Notes under the pieces: generated by a model | Seen by the model: only the letters and a program-made list of their open reading frames with translations | What the model was told of the DNA's origin: nothing | Database searches by the model: none | Source: an uncultured Acetatifactor sp. | Lineage (GTDB): Bacteria > Bacillota > Clostridia > Lachnospirales > Lachnospiraceae | Direction: 5' to 3' | Assembly (NCBI GenBank): GCA_947595925.1 | Contig: CANQEV010000032.1 | Span: 1-37,702 of the forward strand | DNA: 37,702 bases | Program-made: the position numbers and the translations under genes | Shown here: piece after piece, positions 7,761 through 14,808 of the stretch | How positions within the stretch are numbered: position 1 is the first letter of the stretch | How the letters are laid out: each line of letters opens with the position of its first letter

Positions 7761-7829
7761 AGTTCCAACCTGTGGTAAGAACTGGTGAACGAATCGAGAC
7801 TTCCGCTGTCAGACGGGGCGGATTAAAAT
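7761..7829 (+). promoter_or_regulatory. Putative LysR-controlled promoter, copy C
   Basis: The dyad is AGTTCCAACC, TGT, GGTAAGAACT (7761-7783; arms match at 8 of 10), followed by the block GGTGAACGAATCGAGACTTC (7784-7803), nearly identical to copy A. A weak -35 TTCCGC (7801-7806), 17-bp spacer and TAAAAT (7824-7829) follow, again 63 bp from dyad start to -10. It drives the aldo/keto reductase operon at 7874. Confidence 0.7.
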
Positions 7830-7873
7830 GAAATTACAAACAAACAATAATACAATAGCAGGAGGTATTTATC

Positions 7874-8713
7874 ATGGAGTACATTACATTAAATAACGGA
7901 ATCAAAATGCCTATGGCCGGGATCGGCGTGTTCATGATGTCCCCTGCCGAGGCGGAAAGCTCGGTGGAGAGCGCATTAAAAAGCGGCGTTCGCCTGATCG
8001 ACACAGCCAACGGTTACATGAACGAGAGCGGCACCGGCCGGGGCATCAAAAAGAGCGGTGTGCCGAGAGAAGAAATTTTTCTGGTGACGAAGCTCTGGCC
8101 TACGGTCTATGAAAAAGAGACGGCGGTAGACGAAACACTGAAAAGGCTTGGCACGGACTATATCGATCTGCTGTTCCTGCATCAGCCCACCGACAACTGG
8201 CGCGAGGGTTACCGGAACATTGAAAAGGCGGTCAAGGCAGGCAAGGTGAAAGCAATCGGTCTTTCCAATTTCCCCGATGAGCTTTTGAAAGAGGCCATTG
8301 ATACGATGGAATTGAAACCGCAGGTGGTTCAGGTGGAAGCGCACCCGTACTATCCGCAGACGGAATTGAAAAAGATCCTTGCAGAGACAGGCATGGGCCT
8401 GATGGCATGGTACCCGCTGGGCCACGGAGACAAGAGCCTGCGGGAAGAACCGATATTTACAGAGCTTGCGAAAAAGTACGGCAAGACAAACGCACAGGTC
8501 ATCCTGCGCTGGCACATTCAGAGCGGCAATGTGGTAATCCCCGGCTCCAAGAACCCCGACCATATCCGTGACAACTTTGATATTTTTGATTTTGTCCTTT
8601 CCGACGAGGATATGGCACAGATTGCCAAGGTGAACAAAAACAAGCGGTATTATACGGCAACTCCGGAGATGATCGCGGCTTATGCGACAATGGAATTGCA
8701 GGCAGATCTCTAA
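7874..8713 (+). CDS. Aldo/keto reductase, first of two
   Basis: A 279-residue cytoplasmic NAD(P)H-dependent carbonyl reductase of standard length. The catalytic tetrad is intact: Asp43 (RLIDTA), Tyr48 (NGYMNE), Lys73 (LVTKLW) and His103 (LLFLHQP). The C-terminal cofactor block is VVIPGSKNPDHIRDNFDIF. It belongs to the 2,5-diketo-gluconate/methylglyoxal reductase (DkgA-like) group. AGGAGG precedes the ATG. It is the first gene after putative LysR element C, followed by a paralogue and an iron alcohol dehydrogenase; this trio resembles the yqhD-dkgA aldehyde-detoxification pair of enterobacteria, which makes a role against short-chain or reactive aldehydes plausible. Confidence 0.9.
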   Translation: MEYITLNNGIKMPMAGIGVFMMSPAEAESSVESALKSGVRLIDTANGYMNESGTGRGIKKSGVPREEIFLVTKLWPTVYEKETAVDETLKRLGTDYIDLLFLHQPTDNWREGYRNIEKAVKAGKVKAIGLSNFPDELLKEAIDTMELKPQVVQVEAHPYYPQTELKKILAETGMGLMAWYPLGHGDKSLREEPIFTELAKKYGKTNAQVILRWHIQSGNVVIPGSKNPDHIRDNFDIFDFVLSDEDMAQIAKVNKNKRYYTATPEMIAAYATMELQADL

Positions 8714-8760
8714 GGCGAAGGGAGGATTAGGTGTAAAACCAAAATTAGGAGGGGACGATC

Positions 8761-9603
8761 ATGGAATATACAATACTCAACAACGGTGTGAAAATGCCCA
8801 TGGAGGGTTTCGGCGTCTTTCAAATGCGCGATCCCAAAGAGTGCGAGCAGGCGGTACTGGACGCCATCAGCGTGGGCTATCGCCTGATCGACACGGCGGC
8901 ATCCTATGGGAACGAAGAATCGGTGGGTGCAGCAATCAAAAAGAGCGGCGCCTGCCGAGAAGACCTGTTTATCACCACCAAGCTGTGGGTGTCTGATTCC
9001 AGCTACGAGGGCGCGAAAAAAGCGTTTGAAAGTTCTTTACAAAAGCTGGGGCTGGAGTACCTGGATCTTTATCTTTTGCATCAGCCTATGGGCGATTATT
9101 ACGGCGCATGGAGGGCGCTTGAAGAATTATACAAAGAAGGGCGCATCCGCGCTATTGGCGTCTGCAACTTCTACCCTCATGTGCTGGCGGATTTCTGTGA
9201 GACGGTGGATGTCCTGCCGATGGTGAATCAGGTGGAGCTGCATCCGTTCTTCCAGCAGCCGGACGCGCTGTCGCTGATGAAAGAATATGAAGTGCAGCCA
9301 GAAGCCTGGGGTCCGTTTGCAGAAGGGAAACATGGGATTTTTACCGATCCGGTTCTGACACAGATTGGCGAAAAGTATGGGAAATCTGCCGCTCAGGTCG
9401 CTCTGCGGTGGAACGTGCAGCGGGGCGTTGTGGTGATCCCGAAGTCCACACACAGGGATCGTATGGAGCAGAATTTCGACATCTGGAATTTTAGTCTTGC
9501 CGAGGAAGAAATGAAAGCGATCACACCGTTTGACATCGGACACAGCGAGATCGTCAATCATTTTGATCCGAATTTTGTCCGGGCGCTGCATGGCAGAAAA
9601 TAA
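8761..9603 (+). CDS. Aldo/keto reductase, second of two
   Basis: A 280-residue paralogue of the preceding gene, 47 bp downstream, with AGGAGG before the ATG. The tetrad is present: Asp44 (RLIDTA), Tyr49 (ASYGNE), Lys74 (ITTKLW) and His107 (LYLLHQP). The cofactor end is VVIPKSTHRDRMEQNFDIW, with the KS dipeptide that contacts NADPH phosphate in many members; the first copy has GS there, so cofactor or substrate preference may differ. The C-terminal loop, which shapes the substrate pocket, also differs. Tandem duplication followed by divergence is the simplest history. Confidence 0.9.
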   Translation: MEYTILNNGVKMPMEGFGVFQMRDPKECEQAVLDAISVGYRLIDTAASYGNEESVGAAIKKSGACREDLFITTKLWVSDSSYEGAKKAFESSLQKLGLEYLDLYLLHQPMGDYYGAWRALEELYKEGRIRAIGVCNFYPHVLADFCETVDVLPMVNQVELHPFFQQPDALSLMKEYEVQPEAWGPFAEGKHGIFTDPVLTQIGEKYGKSAAQVALRWNVQRGVVVIPKSTHRDRMEQNFDIWNFSLAEEEMKAITPFDIGHSEIVNHFDPNFVRALHGRK

Positions 9604-9651
9604 AGCAACGCAGTTACGATCCGAATACGACTCGATAGGAGGTTTTCAATC

Positions 9652-10812
9652 ATGAACACATTTACCTACCGTTATCCCGTGACGGTTTATTTTGGAGAAA
9701 AAGCGGCGGAGAAGAATCTGCCGGCGGAGCTTGCGAAAGCGGGAAAAAACGTGATGCTTGCCTACGGCGGCGGATCGATCAAAAAGAACGGCATTTACGA
9801 TGAACTGATGAAACTTCTCAACGACGCCGGAAAGAATGTCACGGAATTTTCCGGTATCATGTCTAATCCCACCTATGCCAAGGTGCAGGAGGGCGCACGG
9901 CTTGCCCGTGAGAATCAGATCAATTTTATCCTCGCTGTGGGCGGCGGCAGCGTTATCGACTGCTGCAAGGTCGTGTCTGCACAGGCCAGGACGGACGAAG
10001 ATCTGTGGGAACTGGAAACCGTAAAGCACGGCGGCCCTGCGGATTTGATCCCGATGGGCGCGGTGGTGACGGCGTTCGGCACCGGCGCGGAGATGAACAA
10101 CGGCGCGGTCATCACCAACGAGGAAAAGAAGGTCAAAGGGCCGCTGTGGGGAGCGTTTTATGATTTTGCCATCCTCGATCCGGCCTATACGATGACGATG
10201 CCCATGAGTCAGGTCATCTCCGGGGCGTTTGACGCGCTGTCCCACTGTATGGAAACCTACATGGGATCTCCAAGGGAGACAAATCTCTCCGACGAAATCA
10301 ACGAAGCCTGCCAGAGAAATATTATCCGCAATCTGCGGGCAGCGTTAAAGGATCCACAGGATGTCAAGGCAAGAAGCGAACTTGTCTGGGCGGCGGCTAT
10401 GGGCGAAAATGGGATATTAAAGATCGGAAAGGTCACGGACTTTCAGGCGCATATGCTGGAGCATCAGCTTGGCGCTTATACCGACTGTAACCACGGACAG
10501 GGGCTGGCGGTCATCCATCCGGTGCTGTACTGCTATATGCTTCCGGAAGCGGCGCCCCAGTTTGCACGGCTGGCAGTAAATGTGTGGGGCGTTGATCCTG
10601 ACGGGAAATCGGAAGAAGAACTTGCAAATGCTTTTCTGGATTACCTGGCGGCTTTCATCAAAGAAGTCGGTCTGCCGACGACGTTTACGGAAATGGGTAT
10701 TCCAGCCGATACAGACTATGCGGCGATCGCGGACAGCACGGTGCTGACCGGAGGATGCTGTAAGAAATTTACGAAAGAAGAATTGCTGGCAGTTCTGAAT
10801 GAGTGCAGATAA
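9652..10812 (+). CDS. Iron-containing alcohol dehydrogenase, BDH/YqhD type
   Basis: A 386-residue protein of typical family length. The N-terminal Rossmann-like part holds YGGGSIKKNGIYDEL and the GGGSVIDCCK motif that binds NAD(P). The C-terminal helical domain has the metal ligands spread over DALSHCMETY, HMLEHQLGAYTDCNHGQGLA and related positions. It belongs to the NADPH-dependent butanol dehydrogenase/YqhD branch, which reduces aldehydes to alcohols. AGGAGG lies before the ATG. It follows two aldo/keto reductases in one operon, which suggests cooperative removal of aldehydes. The last 14 bases overlap a cupin remnant in another frame. Confidence 0.9.
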   Translation: MNTFTYRYPVTVYFGEKAAEKNLPAELAKAGKNVMLAYGGGSIKKNGIYDELMKLLNDAGKNVTEFSGIMSNPTYAKVQEGARLARENQINFILAVGGGSVIDCCKVVSAQARTDEDLWELETVKHGGPADLIPMGAVVTAFGTGAEMNNGAVITNEEKKVKGPLWGAFYDFAILDPAYTMTMPMSQVISGAFDALSHCMETYMGSPRETNLSDEINEACQRNIIRNLRAALKDPQDVKARSELVWAAAMGENGILKIGKVTDFQAHMLEHQLGAYTDCNHGQGLAVIHPVLYCYMLPEAAPQFARLAVNVWGVDPDGKSEEELANAFLDYLAAFIKEVGLPTTFTEMGIPADTDYAAIADSTVLTGGCCKKFTKEELLAVLNECR

Positions 10813-10890
10813 GAAGGCGCAGGAGCTTCACTCCGGAGATGTTGTGAATATCCCTGCAAACGTCATGCATTGGCATGGCGCGGCGAAGGA
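10811..10890 (+). pseudogene. Cupin remnant
   Basis: Just past the alcohol dehydrogenase stop, a frame reads KKAQELHSGDVVNIPANVMHWHGAAKD. This is the second conserved block of a small cupin protein (GDVVxIPxxxxHWHGA), with metal-ligand-type histidines. Neither the first half of the cupin nor its C-terminus is present. At about 10890 the similarity stops and a different gene fragment begins in another frame. Cupins of this type often sit in aldo/keto reductase-flavodoxin clusters, so it is probably an ancestral cluster member lost by deletion. Confidence 0.6.
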
Positions 10891-11001
10891 CTGGAAACCT
10901 GTGAAATGCAGATACAGTTTGATTCTTCAGGCGGTGCTCATATGGAAACTCCGGATCAAAAGGTCAGTGATTGGATTGAAAGTGTAGAAAAGCTGTTATG
11001 A
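10891..11001 (+). pseudogene. Probable flavodoxin C-terminal remnant
   Basis: From 10891 a frame reads LETCEMQIQFDSSGG, then AHMETPDQKVSDWIESVEKLL and a TGA at 10999-11001. The shape (core strand, short loop, then an amphipathic terminal helix with DWIESV) looks like the end of a small flavodoxin. It is shifted relative to the cupin frame and has no start. The TGA overlaps the start of the next gene, so the deletion probably joined a cupin front to a flavodoxin tail. The flavodoxin naming is from general resemblance and is tentative. Confidence 0.4.
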
Positions 11002-11690
11002 AATCGAAACAAATATGGAAAATGACAGTCGATATTCTCATGACCGCCGCTCTGCTGTTGCTCATGGCGTACAGCCTGGTATGCGGCAGCAATCCCGTCG
11101 TTGGGGAAGCCGTTCATGAATGGCTCGGCGTCGGAATGTTTGTCTTGTTTGTTTTACACCATTTTTTGAATCGGAAGTGGAGCCTCCGTGTACTTAAAGG
11201 CAAATATACTCCTTATCGTGTTGTGCAGACAACACTTGTTGTCCTTGTACTGCTCACCATGTGCGGTTCTATGGTCAGCGGCATCCTGCTGTCTCGTACC
11301 GTTTTTTCATTTTTGGGCGTAAGAGGCGGACAGGCAGCGGCACGGACGATCCACATGCTTTCGGCATATTGGGGATTTGTATTTATGTCATTACATCTTG
11401 GACTGCACTGGAGCGGGATCATGGGTATGGCAAGGAAGTTCATAAAAAAAGATTCGAAATTTCGTAAATGGATACTTCGCATGATGATCGCTTTGATCGC
11501 GGTCTATGGGGCGTATGCTTTTCTCAAGCGGGACGTTGGAAAGTATATGCTACTGCGGTATCATTTTGTGTTCTTTGATTTTGAGGAACCACTGGCGCTG
11601 TTTTTGCTGGATTATGCAGCGATTATGGAATTGTTTGTGTATGTCGGGTATTATATTTTAGTCCTGCTCATAGGAAAAAAGGGAAGATGA
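10998..11690 (+). CDS. DUF4405-like membrane protein, possible haem-binding
   Basis: A 230-residue integral membrane protein with about five hydrophobic helices. The ATG at 10998 overlaps the stop of the preceding remnant, so its translation may once have been coupled to a full upstream gene. Histidines lie at helix positions that could ligate haem: VHEWLG and LHHFLN in the N-terminal half, TIHMLSAYWG and SLHLGLHW in the middle. This pattern is seen in DUF4405 and cytochrome b561-like membrane proteins. The C-terminal part has two further helices. In the context of an aldehyde reductase cluster with a surface flavodoxin, a membrane electron carrier would make sense, but that is inference. Confidence 0.65.
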   Translation: MKSKQIWKMTVDILMTAALLLLMAYSLVCGSNPVVGEAVHEWLGVGMFVLFVLHHFLNRKWSLRVLKGKYTPYRVVQTTLVVLVLLTMCGSMVSGILLSRTVFSFLGVRGGQAAARTIHMLSAYWGFVFMSLHLGLHWSGIMGMARKFIKKDSKFRKWILRMMIALIAVYGAYAFLKRDVGKYMLLRYHFVFFDFEEPLALFLLDYAAIMELFVYVGYYILVLLIGKKGR

Positions 11691-11972
11691 AATCCTTGGT
11701 TTACATATTCCTGTGCCAGCGCAACGCCTTCCTTGTATCGGTTCGCCCTCTGCCGTAGCTTTTCCACCGTGTTGGGATACCTTTTACGGATGCGGGCAGC
11801 CAGCTTCTCGTCCTGCCCGGGGAGCTTGAAAGACAATTCCAAACTGCTGCAAGGCGGCCAGAATCTTCGGGATTGCAGAGATCTGGCCGTTTTTTATTGC
11901 CCGGAGGCAGATCAGAAAAATGCCATATGAGTCAGTTATGTGCGCAGCGCTATCCGAAAAGGAAACTGTCAA
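11691..11972 (-). pseudogene. Decayed minus-strand coding fragment, family unknown
   Basis: Two short minus-strand frames join across a frameshift near 11830. The upstream part reads LRAIKNGQISAIPKILAALQQFG, the downstream part KLPGQDEKLAARIRKR, then YPNTVEKLRQRANRYKEGVALAQEY. Charged helical composition and continuous sense across the shift suggest a real but broken gene. I do not recognise the family; charged helical proteins of this kind occur in mobile elements. The 11691-12123 stretch holds no other gene, only this fragment and promoter-like sequences near its right end. Confidence 0.3.
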
Positions 11973-12002
11973 TTAGGAGGACAGGAAGTATAAAATAGGC
12001 AG

Positions 12003-12031
12003 TTGTCAAGTTGAAGAAGCCATGATAATAT
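12003..12031 (+). promoter_or_regulatory. Sigma-A-like promoter for the lipoprotein at 12124
   Basis: TTGTCA (12003-12008), a 17-bp spacer and TAATAT (12026-12031) read toward the gene at 12124. Two other candidates are near: CTGTCA-17-TATAAA at 11966-11994 and TTGTGG-18-CATAAT at 12063-12092. Which is used cannot be decided by eye. Confidence 0.45.
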
Positions 12032-12123
12032 AAGTATAACAATTTTGTTGTTTCAGGTGGTCTTGTGGTGATTCAATATGTGATATCATAATAGAAAAGT
12101 CAGAAAAGAAGGAAAGAAAATTT

Positions 12124-12855
12124 ATGAAGAGAAGTAAAAATGTTATTTCAGCATTGATCATACTGGTTGCTTTAACATTAAGCGGCTGTTCCGTATCCGA
12201 TGCAGCATCGCAAAAGAGCAGCGAGGAGCAGCAAACTCAAAGTACGGATGAATCAAAAGTGATCGAGAGCTCGCAGCCGGAATCCGTATCTGAACCCACC
12301 GCACCGTCTGCGCCGGAAACCTCGCCGGAACCTACACCGGAAAAGTTGTATTATACAATGGACGGTGAAGAATATGAGGTGATCCTCAATATGACCGATT
12401 TTAATAGTTATAGTGATTTTAATGACTTGAAAGAGGATTCGGACCTGATCGTGATCGGTCATTTTATCGAGGATGCGGTAGAAAAAAGCAACGCGCATAC
12501 GAATGCCTTTGAGATAACGCAGGTTTTGAAGGGAACCGCGGAGGAAGATGTGATTCGGATATACCAGCGCTATACGGTCAGCAGGGGCAGCAAGAGCATC
12601 GTTGCATACAGTCATTTGACGCCAATGGAAAAAGACAGCGAATGGATCTGCTTCCTGAAATGTTCCAACCCGGAGGAAATGTTGTACTACCATGCGGGAG
12701 ATACGATGGGAAGATATCCTTTTCGGGAAATTGATCAGGAGAAATTGATGAATGGTGAGTATTCTTCAAAAGAAATAGGAGTATATCAAGCAAAGGATTT
12801 CCGCTATGATATTTACACGGATCTTCTGAAGGAATATGACGTTCAGTTTGAGTAA
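12124..12855 (+). CDS. Hypothetical lipoprotein
   Basis: A 243-residue protein with a lipoprotein signal peptide (lipobox LSGC, Cys22) and a Ser/Thr/Pro/Glu-rich linker to about residue 75. The folded part begins EKLYYTMDGEEYEVIL and contains DLKEDSDLIVIGHFIED, then FEITQVLKGTAEEDVIRIYQ and DSEWICFLKC. This beta-rich layout (secreted signal, then a VLKG strand pair) recurs in unnamed surface proteins of Clostridia. I do not recognise a specific family. AAGGAAAG lies before the ATG, and upstream promoter candidates suggest it is transcribed on its own. Confidence 0.65.
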   Translation: MKRSKNVISALIILVALTLSGCSVSDAASQKSSEEQQTQSTDESKVIESSQPESVSEPTAPSAPETSPEPTPEKLYYTMDGEEYEVILNMTDFNSYSDFNDLKEDSDLIVIGHFIEDAVEKSNAHTNAFEITQVLKGTAEEDVIRIYQRYTVSRGSKSIVAYSHLTPMEKDSEWICFLKCSNPEEMLYYHAGDTMGRYPFREIDQEKLMNGEYSSKEIGVYQAKDFRYDIYTDLLKEYDVQFE

Positions 12856-12956
12856 AGTGATGGCGCATATATTTCCCAAGCATCCGTTTCCTGCCAACAA
12901 AACCGAAAAACCAAGGCGATGCCGGAAAGAGAACGCAGAATAGGACGTGGATACAG

Positions 12957-13430
12957 ATGGACATATTGACTAAGGAACAACGCCACAAAGCCATGAGCAA
13001 TATTCACTCCAAAGATACATCTATTGAGGTGAAGCTGCGAAAGGCATTGTGGAAGAAGGGCTATCGGTATAGAAAAAACTACAGGAATTTGCCGGGGAGC
13101 CCTGATATAGCAATGACGAAATATAAGATAGCTATCTTTTGTGATGGAGAGTTCTTTCATGGCAAAGACTGGGAGCTGGTATTAAAACCGCAGCTTCTGA
13201 AGAGCCCTAAAGGGGAATACTGGATAAAGAAGATCCTTCGAAACATGGAGAGGGATGCGGAAGTAGATAAGTCCTTGCTCTTTTTGGGGTGGACCGTCAT
13301 CCATTTTTGGGGCGGCGACATTAACAAGAAAATAGATGAGTGCATTCAAGTGATTGAAGAATGTATTTTTGACATGAACCTGCAGTCGAATGAGCCTGAG
13401 GATCCACTTTGCGATGATGAAAAGGCATAG
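12957..13430 (+). CDS. vsr: Very short patch repair (Vsr) endonuclease
   Basis: A 157-residue protein of normal Vsr length. The N-terminus has the family signature LTKEQRHKAMSNIHSKDTSIEVKLRKALWKKGYRYRKN. The catalytic core follows: LPGSPDIAMTKYKIAIFCDGEFFHG, with the active-site Asp and metal-binding strand, then WIKKILRNMERD and LLFLGWTVIHFWGGDI. Vsr nicks 5' of the T in T:G mismatches formed by deamination of 5-methylcytosine, and is normally paired with a Dcm-type cytosine methyltransferase. None is present in the window. The ATG at 12957 has AGGA eleven bases upstream; 101 bp of apparently non-coding sequence separates it from the lipoprotein gene. Confidence 0.9.
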   Translation: MDILTKEQRHKAMSNIHSKDTSIEVKLRKALWKKGYRYRKNYRNLPGSPDIAMTKYKIAIFCDGEFFHGKDWELVLKPQLLKSPKGEYWIKKILRNMERDAEVDKSLLFLGWTVIHFWGGDINKKIDECIQVIEECIFDMNLQSNEPEDPLCDDEKA

Positions 13431-13590
13431 GCGTATAGACAGACCAGAAGGTGTAGATTCATGCCTAAAAATCATTTCCGATCTGTAGTTTTCTCTGATA
13501 TTCTGTTGAAACCCGGTTCCGTTTTTTATAAATTCAATTTTGGGGAAGGAGTATGATTTCAACGATTGTAGAATGATCTTGAACGTTCTC

Positions 13591-13896
13591 TTATTTTCCG
13601 TTCATGCTATCCAAAAAGTTCATGAGAGCAATTCTTTGTTTGGGCGTGAGTTGATATATCTTATGGATTAACGGATCTTTTGCTATAGAGTCAGATTCAT
13701 CTTCTGAAAAAAATTCCTGTAATGACAAACCAAGAGTATGGCATATGATCGATAAAATCTCAACAGTTGGATTTTTGTTGCCAAGTTCAATATCTCTCAA
13801 ATAGCTTTGAGAAATACCGCATAAATTGGCCAGCTTATTGACAGAATAATTTTTTGACTTCCTAAGATAAGTGATGCGTCCTGGTATGTCCATCAT
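13591..13896 (-). CDS. XRE-family helix-turn-helix regulator
   Basis: A 101-residue minus-strand protein and the only convincing minus-strand gene in the window. Residues 5-65 form a Cro/CI-type helix-turn-helix: ITYLRKSKNYSVNKLANLCGISQSYLRDIELGNKNPTVEILSIICHTLGLSLQEFF. The C-terminal 35 residues (KDPLIHKIYQLTPKQRIALMNFLDSM) look like a small dimerisation helix. AAAGGA lies before the tandem ATG pair at 13896/13893. It is divergent from the small cysteine-rich genes at 14058 onward and shares with them an intergenic region carrying three TTTATAGA boxes, so it probably represses that promoter and itself. Confidence 0.85.
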   Translation of the reverse strand: MMDIPGRITYLRKSKNYSVNKLANLCGISQSYLRDIELGNKNPTVEILSIICHTLGLSLQEFFSEDESDSIAKDPLIHKIYQLTPKQRIALMNFLDSMNGK

Positions 13897-13912
13897 GAAT
13901 CCCCATCCTTTC

Positions 13913-13993
13913 TTTATAGAGATAGATTAACAAACTTATGGAGAAAAAATTACATTTATAGATATTGACAATTAACTTTATAGATGTTAATCT
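13913..13993 (+). promoter_or_regulatory. Divergent intergenic region: promoter with three TTTATAGA boxes
   Basis: A consensus promoter, TTGACA (13965-13970), 17-bp spacer and TAATCT (13988-13993), reads toward the gene at 14058. TTTATAGA occurs at 13913, 13955 and 13977. The last two are 22 bp apart, two helical turns, flanking the -35, and the third copy lies in the spacer. AGATTAAC (13924-13931) and GTTAATCT (13986-13993) are inverted. The arrangement fits binding by the divergent XRE protein; the binding itself is inferred. Confidence 0.6.
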
Positions 13994-14057
13994 AATAAAG
14001 ATAAAATAAAGCTAATAAAAGAGATAAAATGAGCTATAAACAAAGGAGGACAAAAGT

Positions 14058-14315
14058 GTGTTAGGAAGAGGATGTCCGTGGCAAAATCAGTGCCAAAAGT
14101 ATAAAGAAGAGTGTCGAAGGTATGCCTGTGTTTCTCAGTATAGAAAGGACTATTGTGAGAATTCGGTAGGACATGAGAGGTGTCCAGAAAAGCCTGGAAA
14201 TTATTATAGGCGAGATCAGCTTCAGAAAGAAGTGGATGCAAAAAACCAAGGAGCGTGTTTAGGTTGCCTCTTTCTTATTGCAGTGATTGTATTTATATTC
14301 ATCAAGTTTGGCTGA
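14058..14315 (+). CDS. Small cysteine-rich protein with C-terminal membrane anchor (1)
   Basis: 85 residues from a GTG at 14058 preceded by AAAGGAGGA seven bases upstream. The soluble part has eight cysteines at 6, 12, 19, 24, 33, 42, 67 and 70, including two CP pairs (GC6PW and RC42PEK), and many basic and Tyr residues. Residues 68-84 are a hydrophobic helix at the very end, suggesting a tail anchor with the Cys-rich part most likely cytoplasmic. The cysteine spacing could bind zinc or a cluster. I know no named family. First of three small genes downstream of the divergent promoter; it shares a two-CP, C-terminal-helix layout with the protein at 14809. Confidence 0.65.
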   Translation: MLGRGCPWQNQCQKYKEECRRYACVSQYRKDYCENSVGHERCPEKPGNYYRRDQLQKEVDAKNQGACLGCLFLIAVIVFIFIKFG

Positions 14316-14356
14316 ATGTTCTAAGCCAGCTCCGGCGGCTGGCTGAACTGGGGAAA
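14314..14356. repeat. 43-bp palindromic repeat, copy 1
   Basis: GAATGTTCTAAGCCAGC then TCCGGCG then GCTGGCT and TGAACTGGGGAAA. The AGCCAGC arm (14324-14330) and GCTGGCT arm (14338-14344) form a perfect 7-bp stem. A second copy at 15131-15173 differs at one of 43 positions. Copy 1 begins at the stop codon of the gene before it and ends 5 bp before the next start, so the GGGGAAA end could act as a ribosome site. GC-rich in an AT-rich setting. Confidence 0.8.
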
Positions 14357-14361
14357 CACAA

Positions 14362-14637
14362 ATGATGAATCAGCGTAATTTGTATATGGGATGTCTTAAC
14401 TTGGATGTGGCTGTGGAGGGAAAGGGACTGATAAGTTCAGGTCATTATGTCTGTAGATGCAGGGCACAAGGTAATGTTGAAGTGAATTCGAATGTTGTGC
14501 TAAGGCTTTGCGTGGATCACTCCGGCTTAGGTTTTGGGGAGTGTTGCAACTTAGCATATCACAACGCCAAAAGGTCCTTTCCCAATAAGCCGGCCAGTTA
14601 TGAAGGCTGCAAATATAATAAGAACATTTATAGATAG
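14362..14637 (+). CDS. Small cysteine-rich protein (2)
   Basis: 91 residues starting at ATG 14362 or 14365; the only ribosome-site-like sequence is GGGG-AAA from the end of the repeat. Seven cysteines: 11, 31, 33, 50, 61, 62 and 83, with two close pairs (CRC and ECC). The sequence contains GLISSGHYVCRC and GLGFGECCNLAYHNAK. No transmembrane segment is evident. Composition and gene neighbourhood tie it to the two membrane-anchored Cys-rich proteins on either side. No family recognised; metal binding or a disulfide-rich fold are both possible. Confidence 0.5.
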   Translation: MMNQRNLYMGCLNLDVAVEGKGLISSGHYVCRCRAQGNVEVNSNVVLRLCVDHSGLGFGECCNLAYHNAKRSFPNKPASYEGCKYNKNIYR

Positions 14638-14732
14638 AACGGGCCATCGGAAGTGCCAGCAGCGCTGCCTCTGGTTTCGGGCCTGCTACATTGTGGTCGG
14701 AGTATAAATTCTGATATTGTGAATCTATTTTT

Positions 14733-14768
14733 GCAAGCACGCATATTATCTGTGCGTGCCTGCATTTT
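14733..14768 (+). terminator. Intrinsic terminator after small gene 2
   Basis: GCAAGCACGCA (14733-14743) pairs with TGCGTGCCTGC (14753-14763; 10 of 11 pairs), followed by ATTTT. About 95 bp after the stop of gene 2 and 40 bp before the next gene. It should separate the third small gene from the first two unless read-through occurs. Confidence 0.6.
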
Positions 14769-14808
14769 AAAAACATTTATATCATAAAGGTCTGAGGAGG
14801 AGCTTTTT

